Origin: Corylus avellana
Taxonomy: Eukaryota > Streptophyta > Magnoliopsida > Fagales > Betulaceae
Reading direction: 5' to 3'
NCBI RefSeq assembly: GCF_901000735.1
Contig: NC_081545.1
Location: 12,493,132-12,557,131 of the forward strand
DNA length: 64,000 bases
Both the position numbers and the translations under genes were made by a program. Numbering within the stretch: the first letter of the stretch is position 1; each line of letters begins with the position of its first letter. This document shows, in pieces, positions 43,086 through 53,634 of the stretch. The notes below the pieces were generated by a model that was not told the DNA's origin, searched no databases, and saw nothing but the letters and a program-made list of their open reading frames with translations.

Positions 43086-44283
43086 TGATAAATGCTAAAA
43101 TATTCATATTTTAACCCCATAATTTACAATTGTTAACTTCTTTGTCTTGTTCTTTTGTGCTTTGTTATTTCCTTTTTGTGTTTTCTATTTTTTTGCAAGT
43201 AATGGAAGAAAAGGAAACATTTCTGGAAAGTTGAGCATAAGAGGAAAAATCGGGAAAAGCTGGAATGTGCAATCGAGCGCACTCGAGGTGCCCAGATGCG
43301 GCCAGACTCCTTTTTCACCCCAAATTAGGTTTTCCTAATCCTATTTGGACTAGGAAAGTTAGACCTCCGATTTTACTAGGTTTACTAGGGTTTCTATGTC
43401 TTTCCTAAGCCTATAAATAGACCTCTAAACCTCATAGAACGACACAATTCCAAAGAGGAGAATTTGAAGGCTACTTCCAAGAGTCGTTTTCGATTCTTTC
43501 TTTTCCATTTATTTTAATTATGTGTAACTAACTCTTTAGTTAGGGGCTAGATTGAAGCCCTAATCATGTCTTTTTAGGATTTCAATATTGATGCCTTTGC
43601 TATAATCATATTTTAGTGTATCTAAATTGATTATTTCCTGCTTAATTGAATTCCTCATATGAACGTACCTGATCAACATATGCATATGGTATGGATTTTT
43701 TATTTAAGTCAATTTGGATGATCAAGTCTTGGGCTTAATAGAGTGACAAATTAATCTCCTCACAAGTTCTTAGATTAATCAACATGGAAAACCGGGAGTA
43801 GACACCCAAACCCTAGGCTCTATGTGTTTGTCGATTTCCACAAATTTATGCTTTCTTAAAGAACAACTTAGTAGACACCCATGCTAAATCCTTTGACAAA
43901 GAAAAGAATTAGAGCAGACTCCTATGCCTAATACATTGCTTAGGGAGATCAATAGCTTAAGGAGTATACACCCATGCCCTTAGGTTGGCAAACATTAAAT
44001 ATACTGGTATGATTGGCGCATTAGCATATTATTATCTTAATTAGTCTTATTCGTGGTGGATGTCGAATCCCTAACACTTTCATTTATCTTTACCTCTTTT
44101 CATTATATCAACTTTGTGACAATCTTGATATTAAATTAAGAAAATCAATTCTAAGCAAAATCAACAATCCTCGTGGGAATTATCTCATATTTGCCTCACT
44201 ATACTATCATTTGATCTTGTGCACTTACGAGTAAAATGTACCAATTATTTGCTTATTAATTTAGGTGGGTATTTGGTACAACA
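43086..44283 (+). mobile_element. Solo LTR in chromovirus gag, with exact TSD
   Basis: 1198 bp, TGATAAATGCTAAAATATTC to GGTACAACA, with a TATA box (CTATAAATAGACC near 43411). The 5-bp TSD GTCTT is exact (43081-43085 and 44284-44288). Gag coding sequence continues in frame on either side once the LTR is ignored. It carries the dispersed units (about 43797-43985) but only one weak CpG-rich signal (about 43270). Neither PBS nor PPT is attached. Confidence 0.92.
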
Positions 44284-44288
44284 GTCTT

Positions 44289-44337
44289 CCAAGCTTGCAT
44301 AGCAGTTACCCCTTCCCCTTGTGTTTGGCGGGGCCAT
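44289..44337 (-). pseudogene. Chromovirus-like element: first codons of Gag
   Basis: Start codon at 44337-44335 on the minus strand, reading MAPPNTRGRGNCYASLE up to the solo LTR TSD. It lies 15 nt downstream of the PBS. Confidence 0.75.
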
Positions 44338-44351
44338 GGAAACAAACTTGG

Positions 44352-44363
44352 GCTCTGATACCA
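44352..44363 (-). promoter_or_regulatory. tRNA-iMet primer-binding site of the chromovirus-like element
   Basis: Minus-strand TGGTATCAGAGC, exact, 2 bp after the LTR end. Confidence 0.9.
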
Positions 44364-44365
44364 AC

Positions 44366-44973
44366 TGATGCAGCGTAAGATTGTGATAGACAATAAAAAT
44401 AGCAAGTAGAATGGATATTCCTAAGATCATGAGACTATCAACAAAATCAAAGAAATCTTCTCAAAATGATAGATGCTATCTAGGATTTAAAGGAAAAATC
44501 ATGAAGAAACTCAACTATGAGTATTCTTGTTGATGAAAACTGAATAATAATCAAAAGCTCAATTCTGAGGGTTATAAACATATATTTATAGCCCCAAAAG
44601 TCCTAAACCTAAAAGGAAACATAATTCAAGTCGGTTTCAATAACAACTACACTGGTCGTCCGAACGGGACATAGGCACGTCTGGATGGGCATAAGAGAAA
44701 AGCAGTAAATTGCAAAAATTAACATAGGCATCCGGACTAGCGGTAGACGAGCTCCAGATGAGGACTCTCAAGTTGCGACTCGTTCGGACTTACGGCAGAC
44801 GAGCTTCAATGTAGCTCTTGGGATCATGGGCGTCCAGATGGATGCTCTCCTCCTTTGGATGGGCTTCAGCTTCCTTGTGCACCTGTGATCTAGTCTTGAT
44901 TCTTCTGGGTGCCTCCACACTCACATCTGCGCGGGTCTTATTCATGTAATCCTAAGCACTCCAATCTACATCA
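44366..44973 (-). mobile_element. 5' LTR of the chromovirus-like element
   Basis: 608 bp. On the minus strand it starts TGATGTAGATTGGAGTGC and ends CGCTGCATCA, giving TGATG/CATCA inverted ends. A TATA-type box (GGCTATAAATATA, minus) lies near 44580-44595. The internal region follows on the minus strand to 40784; the 3' LTR is missing. Confidence 0.8.
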
Positions 44974-45254
44974 CTTTCTCCCCTACTTGGGGTTTTTTTT
45001 GTTTTTGATGTTTTTCAAACCACACCATACATATCACTCAACCACAAAGATGTCTACCGAAGAGTTGGTAAGGAGATGCACTGCATGAAGGTGGTCACGA
45101 TGGAGACAAGCTAGGATGCTTGTTGTTCTTGCAAGTCTAAAGGTCCTCCAAGGAGTGAGTATTGTCTAATCAGTAACTATGAATCTTCATATAATGATTT
45201 CTTGGATTTGGTTACCCCGAAGTGGTTTTTACCTTGAGGTGCTCAATGGTTTCC
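44974..45254 (+). mobile_element. Copia LTR (U5) fragment
   Basis: From about 45050 it matches the copia LTR at 14960-15158 (shared GGTCACGATGGAAACAAGC-like segment, ATGATTTC, and TTTTTACCTTGAGGTGCT). No coding sequence. It is cut on the right by the LTR at 45255. Confidence 0.7.
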
Positions 45255-46933
45255 TGTAACGCCCCCAAAATTAGCCTTGGCTAACCTAGCAGGGTTACTG
45301 GCAATTGCCTCAGCTAAGCAAACTTGTGGCTAAATGAGGAATCGTCCCTCTAAGCATTTCAGAGTAATGCATCAGAAGGTAAAATACAATCTGGGAAGAA
45401 CTATATATCATTATGGGACAATAATATTCCTCGAAATTAAAGGCATGGAGCAACTAATAATAATGTAAAACAAACCTGATAGCAGCATGAAGATTCTAAA
45501 GCAAGGTCTGTAGTGGCAACCGTGCCACTCCTGGGTTCTAGTGACAAACTTCCTAAAAGGGTAATAACATCATAAGTCTAACAACTTAATAAGTAAACCT
45601 CACAATTAGGTATGATTGAGCCCATTTAAGAAGAACTAAACGTGCAGCTTTAGTAATCATTTGAAAAGAGGTGTTGTCTCCATTAATACACCATAAAAGT
45701 AATGTTTGGTTAATAAAGAAGGTTGTGTACTCCCGGCGGCAATCGCCTAAGTATTTTAATGCAAGAAAAACTAATGGTTTATTGGTCATAACTCTCATGT
45801 ATGGTCTACCTGAGATATTACCCATTCTCAGTAGGGTTGACGCAGTCCCGAGGGACCTGTAGTACAATGCTAGTGCCCCATCCATTGCACAATCTACCAT
45901 ACATAACATTAGTAGCATGACTGAGTCCGACCTTGTGTGGCCCACACCACTAATGATATCCGTCCTATAACGACTGAGTCATTTGGGAATAACTGCGCCT
46001 GGTTACGAAACCATTGGATCCAAAGCCCACATAACAACACACATATTTGACCATAGAATGAAGTCTATATAGTAAGCCCATGGCCATTATACCACATATA
46101 CCGGTGTACCATGTCATACAATGCATCTTGTTATTGTGTTAATAAAGCAGTTATCAAGTAGATACAAAAATGTAGACATGGTCATACTCGTTGTTAGTCA
46201 ACTGACATATCCCACGTTTTTAAGAAAGTATTAGTAAATGTTTACTTACCTCATACGCTCGCTCGAATCCTCCAACATAGCTAAATCTTGTTATAACGAA
46301 ATATGACATGTTGTCATGCACAGTTCTAGAGGACCTTTACGAGTAAGATACTAAGCTTTATCCATTAAAAGGATCGCTAGACTTGAAAATACACGAGTGA
46401 GGCTTAAGGACAGATACCCAGTTTCTTGACTGTACGTCCGGGCTCGAGAGCGTGCGTCCAGTCAGTGAGTTAGGAAATCCGGCAATAAGCTTCAAATTGT
46501 GTTTTAGGGCTTCTATAAAATCTATAGGCTTCTACATCTCCTCTTAGGCTAATAAATAGACACATACAATGTAAGAAAACTCAACATCATGCAATACAAA
46601 GAATCAAAGAAGCTTTTGAAACTATTTTGAAAACATTTCTTGTTTTGTAAGGAAATGACATCTTTTGAAAACTCACAACGTTAATAAAGCAATAAGAACG
46701 ATATTGAGAGTGCAGAACGGGCGAGGGTTTAACTTGGGAGGTGGCAAGAACACCAAGCTTCCTTCCTTCTCTCACTCAAATCAAACTAGCAAATCTCTCA
46801 CACAGAGGTTTTTTAGAGAGTCTGGAGTATAAGGAGGGGTTCAAGGGGATCGGTATTTACAGGCTAGAAAAGCTAAGGGTACTACCAACAACTTTAAAAA
46901 GCAGTGGATGTCCGGTACTATTGGGTCGTACAT
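45255..46933 (+). mobile_element. Tekay-like gypsy LTR, plus strand, truncated
   Basis: Begins TGTAACGCCCCCAAAATTAG within copia LTR sequence and runs 1.68 kb until cut by element A3. It has a TATA-like AATAAATAGA near 46548 and, near 45915-45970, similarity to the E1 LTR (8432-9232). It does not resume after A3. The open frames inside are not convincing proteins. Confidence 0.65.
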
Positions 46934-48289
46934 TGATAAGTGCTAAAATATTCATATTTTCAACCCTTAACTTGCATGTTTTAATCCTTTGGCATTAATT
47001 AATTAGGCCATTTTAATTCTTTTTTGTGTTTTTCCTACTTTTATAGGCTTTTGGAAGAAAAAGAAGTAAAACTAGGTGATTTGAGCTCAAAAGAGGAAAT
47101 GAAGACAATTGGAGCTCCCTGGTATTGTGATCAATCACAGGGTACCTACGATCAAGCGCAATACCCGAGAGGACACATCATAACCAGGCCAGGAGCAATT
47201 GAGCGCATGAAAAAAGAAGGAACAATCGCAGACTTGCGATCGACCACACACAGGCTACAATCGAGCATACTCGTGCGCAGGAGACTTATCAAGTGGCGGC
47301 TGGATTGACATTATTTCCATAATAGGGCTTTCCAACTCCAATTTGTAATAGGTCTTAAAACCCTACGAAATCCCTAGGTTTACTACTTTGTCTAGGACTT
47401 CTAAAGCCTATAAATAGACCCTAAAGCCTCTAGAATAGAGAGACTTTGGAAGGAGAAGAATAGGAGCTCTTCAAGTTCAAGTCTCAGGTTTATTCTTTTC
47501 TTTTCTTTTCTTTTCTTTTATGAAAATGTTTAACATCAACTTTATGTGTAGCTAATTTAATTAGTAGGGCTTGATTGAAGCCCTAGTTATGTTTTGTTAA
47601 TATTTCAATATTGGCACCTTTATGATGATCTTATTGTGCTATTTAACTTGATTAATACCTGCTTGCATGAATTCCTCATATGTGTGTGTCTGATCAACAT
47701 ATGCATGTGGTATGGACTAGTTAGTTAAATCAATTTGGATGGCCGAGTCCTAGGTTTAACATAAGTAACAAAAGAAATCCACACCGGGTTCTTGGGTTAA
47801 TCAACATGGGGAACCGGGAGTATATGCCATGCCCTAGGCCTCATGTGTTTGTTGATTTCCATAGAACATATGCCTTCCTAAGGAACAACATAGTATAAAT
47901 CATGCTAAATCCCTTAGGAATGACAAGAGTTAGAGTATATGCCATGCCTAACTTGTTGCTTAAGGAAATCTATAGCCTAAGGAGTATACGCCATGCCCTA
48001 AGGTTGACAAACATTAGATATGCATAAATTGATCAAAGCATTGGCGTATTTTTATATTAGCTAAATACAATTAGTGGTGGATATCAAAGCCCTACCATTT
48101 ATTATCATCACTTCAACAATCAATTGTTGTTTTGCTTTTGCTTAAGAAATCTATTTTTAAACATAAATTCAGCAATCCTCGTGGGAATGATCCTGTACTT
48201 GCACCATATACTACTATGTTGACCTTGTGCACTTGCAGGTAAAACGTACAATTATTTACCTATTAATTTAGGTAAAATTTTGCACATCA
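46934..48289 (+). mobile_element. A3 5' LTR
   Basis: 1356 bp, TGATAAGTGCTAAAATATTC to TGCACATCA (end mutated). TATA box TATAAATA at 47409. CpG-rich signals at about 47127-47280. The four dispersed units are of the A3 subtype GTATATGCCATGCC (about 47818-47998). Confidence 0.9.
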
Positions 48290-48295
48290 AGTTTT

Positions 48296-48313
48296 TGGCG
48301 CCATTGCTAGGGA
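48296..48313 (+). promoter_or_regulatory. tRNA-Asp primer-binding site of A3
   Basis: TGGCGCCATTGCTAGGGA, a near match to the tRNA-Asp complement. Confidence 0.85.
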
Positions 48314-48611
48314 TTGCGGTGAATTTTGTTTAAAAATTATTTTCCTTTAGTTTTGTTATTTTAATTTTCCATTTTTTAGTTTAGTGTTAGCAAAAAAAAA
48401 TAAATAAATAAAAAAGAATTTCTTGTTTTCCCTAACTTTTCTGTTTTCTGTTTCAGGTTGCGGATTGGCATTCTGTGAGTGCAATCAATCGTCAGTAAAG
48501 TGCGATTGAGCGCACTGCGATCGAACGCACCAACCTACGATTGAGTGTAGTTCCAGAGAGCTTCCGGACCGGCAGTACTGAAGCTGCCTAACTAAAGAAG
48601 TAATCCAGTTC
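48314..48611 (+). other. A3 5' leader
   Basis: About 300 bp with an A-rich tract, a pyrimidine stretch, and CpG-rich signals at 48478-48555, ending at the Gag ATG. Homologous, in opposite orientation, to 28190-28497 in A4. Confidence 0.65.
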
Positions 48612-49877
48612 ATGCCAGGTCGTCGATCTCAAGCCTCAACCGTTTTTCCACTCGATCCTGAAATTGAGAGGACAATTCGACAACGACCTAGAGACAAAGA
48701 ACCCTCTTGCATAGGATATCAACCAGAGGTGGATGGCTGCTATTATATCTCTCCCCAAATCCTAAATGCATTGACTAATTTCAAAAGCACAGCTACTGAG
48801 GATCCCAACTTGCATCTTAAGGAATTCTTTGACTTATGCAAGTTGCAGCATGTTCAAGGCCTAACTCTAGAAAGACTCAGGTTAGTCCTCTTTCCTTTTT
48901 CCTTGAAAGATAATGCTAAACAGTGGTACAATTCCTTGCCTGCAGAGTCCATTCATACTTGGGAAGAATTGACCACCAAGTTTCTGAAGAGGTTTTTCCC
49001 AGCCCAGAAGACAAAGAAACTTAAAAGGGAACTTCAAATGTTCCAACAACGAGACAGAGATTTGTTCTTTGAGGCCTGGGACCACTTCAATTCCTTACTT
49101 CTAAAGTGCCTACACCACAACATCCCTCAAGATGAGCAGGTACAAATTTTTTATGAAGGATTAGATGATACTAACAAAGGGATGGTTAATTCAGCTTGTG
49201 GAGGAACACTTATGGAAAAGAGTAGTGAGGAACCTGTGGAACTTTTTGAGACATTAAGTGAGCATTCACAGCAATTCTGTTCAAGTGGAAGGAGAGGAAT
49301 CAAAGGCAAGGGCATGTATGAAGTAAACCTTAGTGGGGGATCAACCAATCAGTTGGCTGCGGTAGAACAGAAATTGGATATGCTTGTCAAGGCTTTGACT
49401 GTCCAGAAAATCTCACCTCTGCAACAGGACACACCAATCCAGGTATGTGCTATTTGTTCCCATCTAGATCACACCACTAAGAAGTGTCCTTTATCTCCTT
49501 TTGCAGAGCAAGAAGAGGTAAATTTTGTAGGACAAGACAATTATCCCCACAAGAACAACCCATACTCCAATACTTACAATCTAGGATGGCGCAACCATCC
49601 AAATTTCTCCTGGAGCAATAATCAAGGACAGCAGAAAGGTCCCCAACAAGTAAGCCAACCAACTCAAGAGCCAAAGATGAACCAACTGGAGAATATGATA
49701 CAAGACCTGGTGACTTCACAACAGCAGTTCATGGCTGATCAAAAACATGTCAATACAAAAACTGAGCAAGCTGTACAAAAATTGGAAGTGCAAATGGGTC
49801 AGATGGCAAAGGAGCTGAGTGAGAGGAAGCAGGGAGAATTTCCAGCTCAAACAGTACCTAACCCTGGAAATCATTAG
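48612..49877 (+). CDS. Gag polyprotein of A3 (intact, 421 aa)
   Basis: The longest intact coding frame in the window. Residues 1-60 form a basic N-terminal part. The retrotrans_gag capsid core covers about 60-190, with RLRLVLFPFSLKDNAKQWY, IHTWEELTTKFLKRFFP and EQVQIFYEGLDD. A CCHC zinc knuckle lies at C279, C282, H287, C292. A polar region with NNPYSNTYNLGWRNHPN and WSNN follows, then a coiled C-terminal stretch (about 375-405) ending TVPNPGNH. This is Athila/Tat-type Gag. It would form the virus-like particle and bind RNA in the cytoplasm. The ATG is the first after the leader. In autonomous relatives the frame continues toward protease; here it ends at TAG and non-coding DNA follows. Intactness suggests recent insertion or selection on Gag. 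Confidence 0.9.
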   Translation: MPGRRSQASTVFPLDPEIERTIRQRPRDKEPSCIGYQPEVDGCYYISPQILNALTNFKSTATEDPNLHLKEFFDLCKLQHVQGLTLERLRLVLFPFSLKDNAKQWYNSLPAESIHTWEELTTKFLKRFFPAQKTKKLKRELQMFQQRDRDLFFEAWDHFNSLLLKCLHHNIPQDEQVQIFYEGLDDTNKGMVNSACGGTLMEKSSEEPVELFETLSEHSQQFCSSGRRGIKGKGMYEVNLSGGSTNQLAAVEQKLDMLVKALTVQKISPLQQDTPIQVCAICSHLDHTTKKCPLSPFAEQEEVNFVGQDNYPHKNNPYSNTYNLGWRNHPNFSWSNNQGQQKGPQQVSQPTQEPKMNQLENMIQDLVTSQQQFMADQKHVNTKTEQAVQKLEVQMGQMAKELSERKQGEFPAQTVPNPGNH

Positions 49878-50806
49878 CAACTGAAAGCTACCACAGTTCT
49901 AAGAGGTCCAACTCCTACAAGAGCACTCGAGCCAGATTCTGAGCTTAAGTGCAGCTCTTCACACTAGGATCATTACAATCACACGTAGACGCATTTGAGC
50001 AGGCATGAACCTCAAGCGCATCTACTCAAAATAGTGGTACTGAAGCCAATAAAGGCGGTAACATTTTCACTCTTGTCTTCTTCATCCTACTTTCTTTACT
50101 TCACATATGTTTCAATTATCCTTTATGTTTCATTGTCATTATTAACCTTTACTTTACTTTTGTTTTTTTAAAAAATAATAAAAAATAAAAATAAAAATAA
50201 AATAAATTTTTTGACATTCTATTACTACGATCGATTGCAACAGGTATACGATCGAGCATAGTAACCGAAAGGTGGCTCGACACATTCTGTCAGTGCAATC
50301 GAATGCACCATAGGTGCGATCGAGCGCACATGACCCACACACGCACATCTCTGGACGACTGCGATCGAGCGAACTAGGACAGCCGAGCCTATGACCTATT
50401 TAGGTCACTTTTTCCCCATGGACCACAACTCCTTTCTTGGGTACAGATTCCCCCAAATACCCCACCTCCGGCACTCATCCTCCTCTCATCTTTCTCCTAG
50501 TTTTCACCAAGCCCACTACACCACCACCATCTAAGACCCTTCTCCGGCCACCATACCATCATCTTTCACCTAAAACCACTTCATACATCCCATTCTCATC
50601 CTAAACTTCAATATCTCAAAACACTCATCCAACCTCCAATTTTTTCAATTTTCTTGCAATTGTGGGTGCTTATCCACCCACATTGCCTCGGTGTTGGGAT
50701 TTTTGTGTATTTGGAGGGAATTTGGAGCATCCTTGGCTGGAGTTGTCTTTGTGGTCATCAGAAGTGCACACCACCTGTTCGACAAAAGTCCCCAGTCAAG
50801 CTGACA
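49878..50806 (+). other. A3 spacer between Gag and second gene
   Basis: Non-coding. Contains the CpG-rich signal cluster at 50228-50372 and a C/T-rich leader (about 50400-50640) before the second gene. Pol would be expected here in an autonomous relative but nothing of it is present. Confidence 0.6.
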
Positions 50807-51926
50807 ATGCCTAGAGCCCGTGCTTCATTATCCAGGGGGTCTGAGGCCCAAGCCATCTCTCCTCCACCCACTTTTGAGGAGCGGGAGCTGCTGTTTGAAA
50901 CCACCTTCGCCATCAGAGAAGACTTTCAAAACAATAAGGCGATTCAATGGGCAGTCGCCGAGTTTAGGCGAAGAGCTCTCAAGAAGCTCTTTAAACCGGT
51001 CACCTCTACCGCCTACCGGAAGCTGGTCGTTGAATTTTACGCCAAGCTTTCCCATGACTGTGACAACTTGGCTGCTCTCTCCTCAAAAGTACGAGGGCAA
51101 ATTGTTCATGTGACGAGGGCTGACATAGCCACAACCTTGCAGTAAAAATAATGAGCATCCTCCAAAAACTGCATATCTTGTAGAGCAACCGGCCTAATAC
51201 TATGTGGCAAAAATCATTGAAGACATGTGCCAAGGGCTCTATGCAAATGTCCACCACAATGCTGGCAGCCGGTCCAAGCTACCTCAAAGGTTGTGGTTTG
51301 TGGATTCCATCTTGCACCGAAATGCCTTCCCCTTGGGACACAAAACTCAAAGGCCTAATCAATTCCTCCAAACTCTCTACGCCTTCCAGAAGGATGCATG
51401 GTACTCCATTCCCGACATCATTTGGAACCAAATTCATAAATTTTGGAATGGAGTACACATTGGGGGAGCCGAGTCCACACATTCATGAGGATTGCCTTTC
51501 CCCTACTTAATCACATACATTCTGCGGAAAAAGGGCATTAAGGGCACCGTAGTTGATGAGCCAGTAACCACCACCCTATTATTTGGCATTCCCCAATGGA
51601 ACAAGAGCTGCTCCCTATTGCCCCGGGCACCTCCAGAAGAAGGGGAAGAGCCAGATGAGGTCGAGCCAATGGCCGAAGATGCACCGGCAGCTGAACCGGT
51701 AGAAGAAGATGAGGAGGGGACCTCAATTGACGTTCAAGCCATCCAATACTGATCCCTTTGTGAACAAATGGATGGTCTTCGGAGAGAGCTAGCTGATCAA
51801 AGGAGGGAGGCTAGGGAAGATAAGGTCCTCGTGGAAAAACGCTTAGCTGCCCTAGAAGAATTGATGCGATCCATCCTAAACTGGTTACCACCACCATCTG
51901 GAGCATCTCCTTCTGGGCAACACTGA
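50807..51926 (+). pseudogene. A3 second gene: 'putative plant transposon protein'-like, broken
   Basis: The ATG at 50807 (MPRARASLSRGSEAQ) opens a frame through FEERELLFETTFAIREDF, AYRKLVVEFYAKLSHD and VRGQIVHVTRADIATTL to a stop at 51143. After a frameshift the protein continues (51204-51752) with KIIEDMCQGLY, LPQRLWFVDSILHRNAFPL, WNQIHKFWNGVHIGG, an in-frame TGA at 51486, then GLPFPYLITYIL, an acidic stretch, and a coiled tail (ELADQRREAREDK). The order FYxNL, VRGxxI, then LPFPxLITxL fits the domain annotated in plant databases as putative plant transposon protein (PF20167), found downstream of or apart from pol in Athila-like elements. Its function is unknown. Inactive here. Confidence 0.6.
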
Positions 51927-51968
51927 GAGAGGACCACCGTCTGGCTGAAGACGTAAAACTTAGCGCTC

Positions 51969-51984
51969 ATGGGAGGCACCCCAT
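51969..51984 (+). other. Conserved post-ORF hairpin in A3
   Basis: ATGGGAGGCACCCCAT: 5-bp perfect stem ATGGG/CCCAT with a 6-nt AGGCAC loop. The surrounding TAAACTTAGCGCTC is also conserved in A1. Confidence 0.65.
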
Positions 51985-53634
51985 AGCATATCCTTTTATT
52001 TTGTTGTTGTGTTTCCTTTTGTGTTTAGTATTTTTGGTGTTTTTAGTGTTTTGTCGTTTCTTATCCATTCTGTTACTGCAATCGATCGCACCACACATGT
52101 GATCGAGCGCAAGTCTCCATATGTGAGCCTACCGCACTCTGTTAGTGTGATCAAACGCACAACATGTGCGATCGAGTGCACTTGGCAGCATCCCATAGTT
52201 ATTGTTTATTTTCTTTTGTTCAAATTTTTTTTTTTTTTTCATTTTGTTCCTTTTTACTTGTTTGTGTGTTTTATTATTTTGCAGGGACAAGTGTGCTTCA
52301 ATTCAAGTTTGGGGGTGTGCTATGAGCCATGCTTTCCAAGACTATGTCGACCATCTCCCGGGTACATTCCTTCCTTTACTTAGACACATTAGGGACAATG
52401 TGCCATTTAAGTTTGGGGGTATGGGCACACATGTTTACACACACTTTGTCCCAATTTTATGTTATTTGTTTTGTGTGTTGTTCGTTTTTGTTTAAAAAAA
52501 AAAAAAAAAACAAGTTTATGCATGTTCATGTTTATCCTAAAATTTTAGGTTGATCTAGAAAGAATAGTGATTTGAATTCATCAGTGAGCTTAAAATTTTG
52601 AATACATGATCTGATGAGTGAATCTGTTAGTTTGGTTACTTGTTTAGGACAGTTGAAAAATCACATGTTTGATCTGAGCACTCAAGCACATTAGCACATA
52701 ATTTGTGAGGAATGACATGAGGTCTGATATGTGTGTTTTTGCATCTTGGATGAAGTTGGATGACTTATTAGATGACACTGTGGCATATATAGTGATAACA
52801 AAAAATAAATAAAAAAAAAAGAAAAAAAGAAAAAAAAAAAAAAAGAGAAGAATAAATAAATGATCATTGAAGGCTTTTCACTGAGTAACTGGCCATCTTG
52901 TCTCAAAGCATTGAGTGTTCACATCAAAAGGAGAAAAAATTGGATTTGATCAATGTCATGGTTAGTTGGTTTTTAGCCTTTTTGACTCGAGTTAGTAGGT
53001 CCTTAGGGGTGTCTCTACACCTAATGCCCTAAAACCACCTAGTTTGGGAGTCATTGACTTAATACTTGCTACATGGGTCAATTAGAAAGCTTAAGGGAAC
53101 TAACATTGCACAACCTGACCAAAAAAAAAAAAGAAAAAGAAATATGCCAATGTGTCATTCTACTAGGAATTTCAATGAATTTTGAGATAAGGAGACATTG
53201 CATATTGGAAAAATTTGAAAGTCTCATAATTTTGTACTGATTCATTGTACACAAATTTCAAACTTGTGATGATTTAGCATGTCCTTTGTAAGTAACTGCA
53301 CTTTGAGATTCCAAGTCATTGTGAAGATGGGGTTCATCTTTTTAAACTTGTTAATGAATGAAAATCATAATCTTGAAGTGAGACTTTAATTTTTTGGGAT
53401 AACATGAACTCTTGCATGATGTTTGTGGGTAACATTTTTGGAAAACCCTCATGAGACTTCACTCGTCCACTAGGGAATTCCTAGTGGTTTAAAAGGCTTG
53501 TTGCATACACTAAATGCAATCGTACATCCCACGAACGATGGATTTATCTTTTGTTTTCTGTTTTTCCATTCTTGTTTTTAGTTTTGTATTGCTAAGGGAC
53601 TAGCAATATGTAAGTTTGGGGGTATGATAAGTGC
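51985..53634 (+). other. A3 3' non-coding region with PPT
   Basis: CpG-rich signals at 52077-52190, then the same conserved 3' block as in A1 and A2 (GGGACAAGTGTGCTTC at about 52285, purine runs at 52306 and 52409, an A-rich tract near 52800-52845), ending in the PPT AAGTTTGGGGGTA at 53622-53634. Confidence 0.75.

Noticed and set aside
50820..51113. 97-aa proline/serine-rich frame
   Set aside because: An alternative frame of the putative plant transposon protein gene; the 50807 frame has the recognisable motifs.
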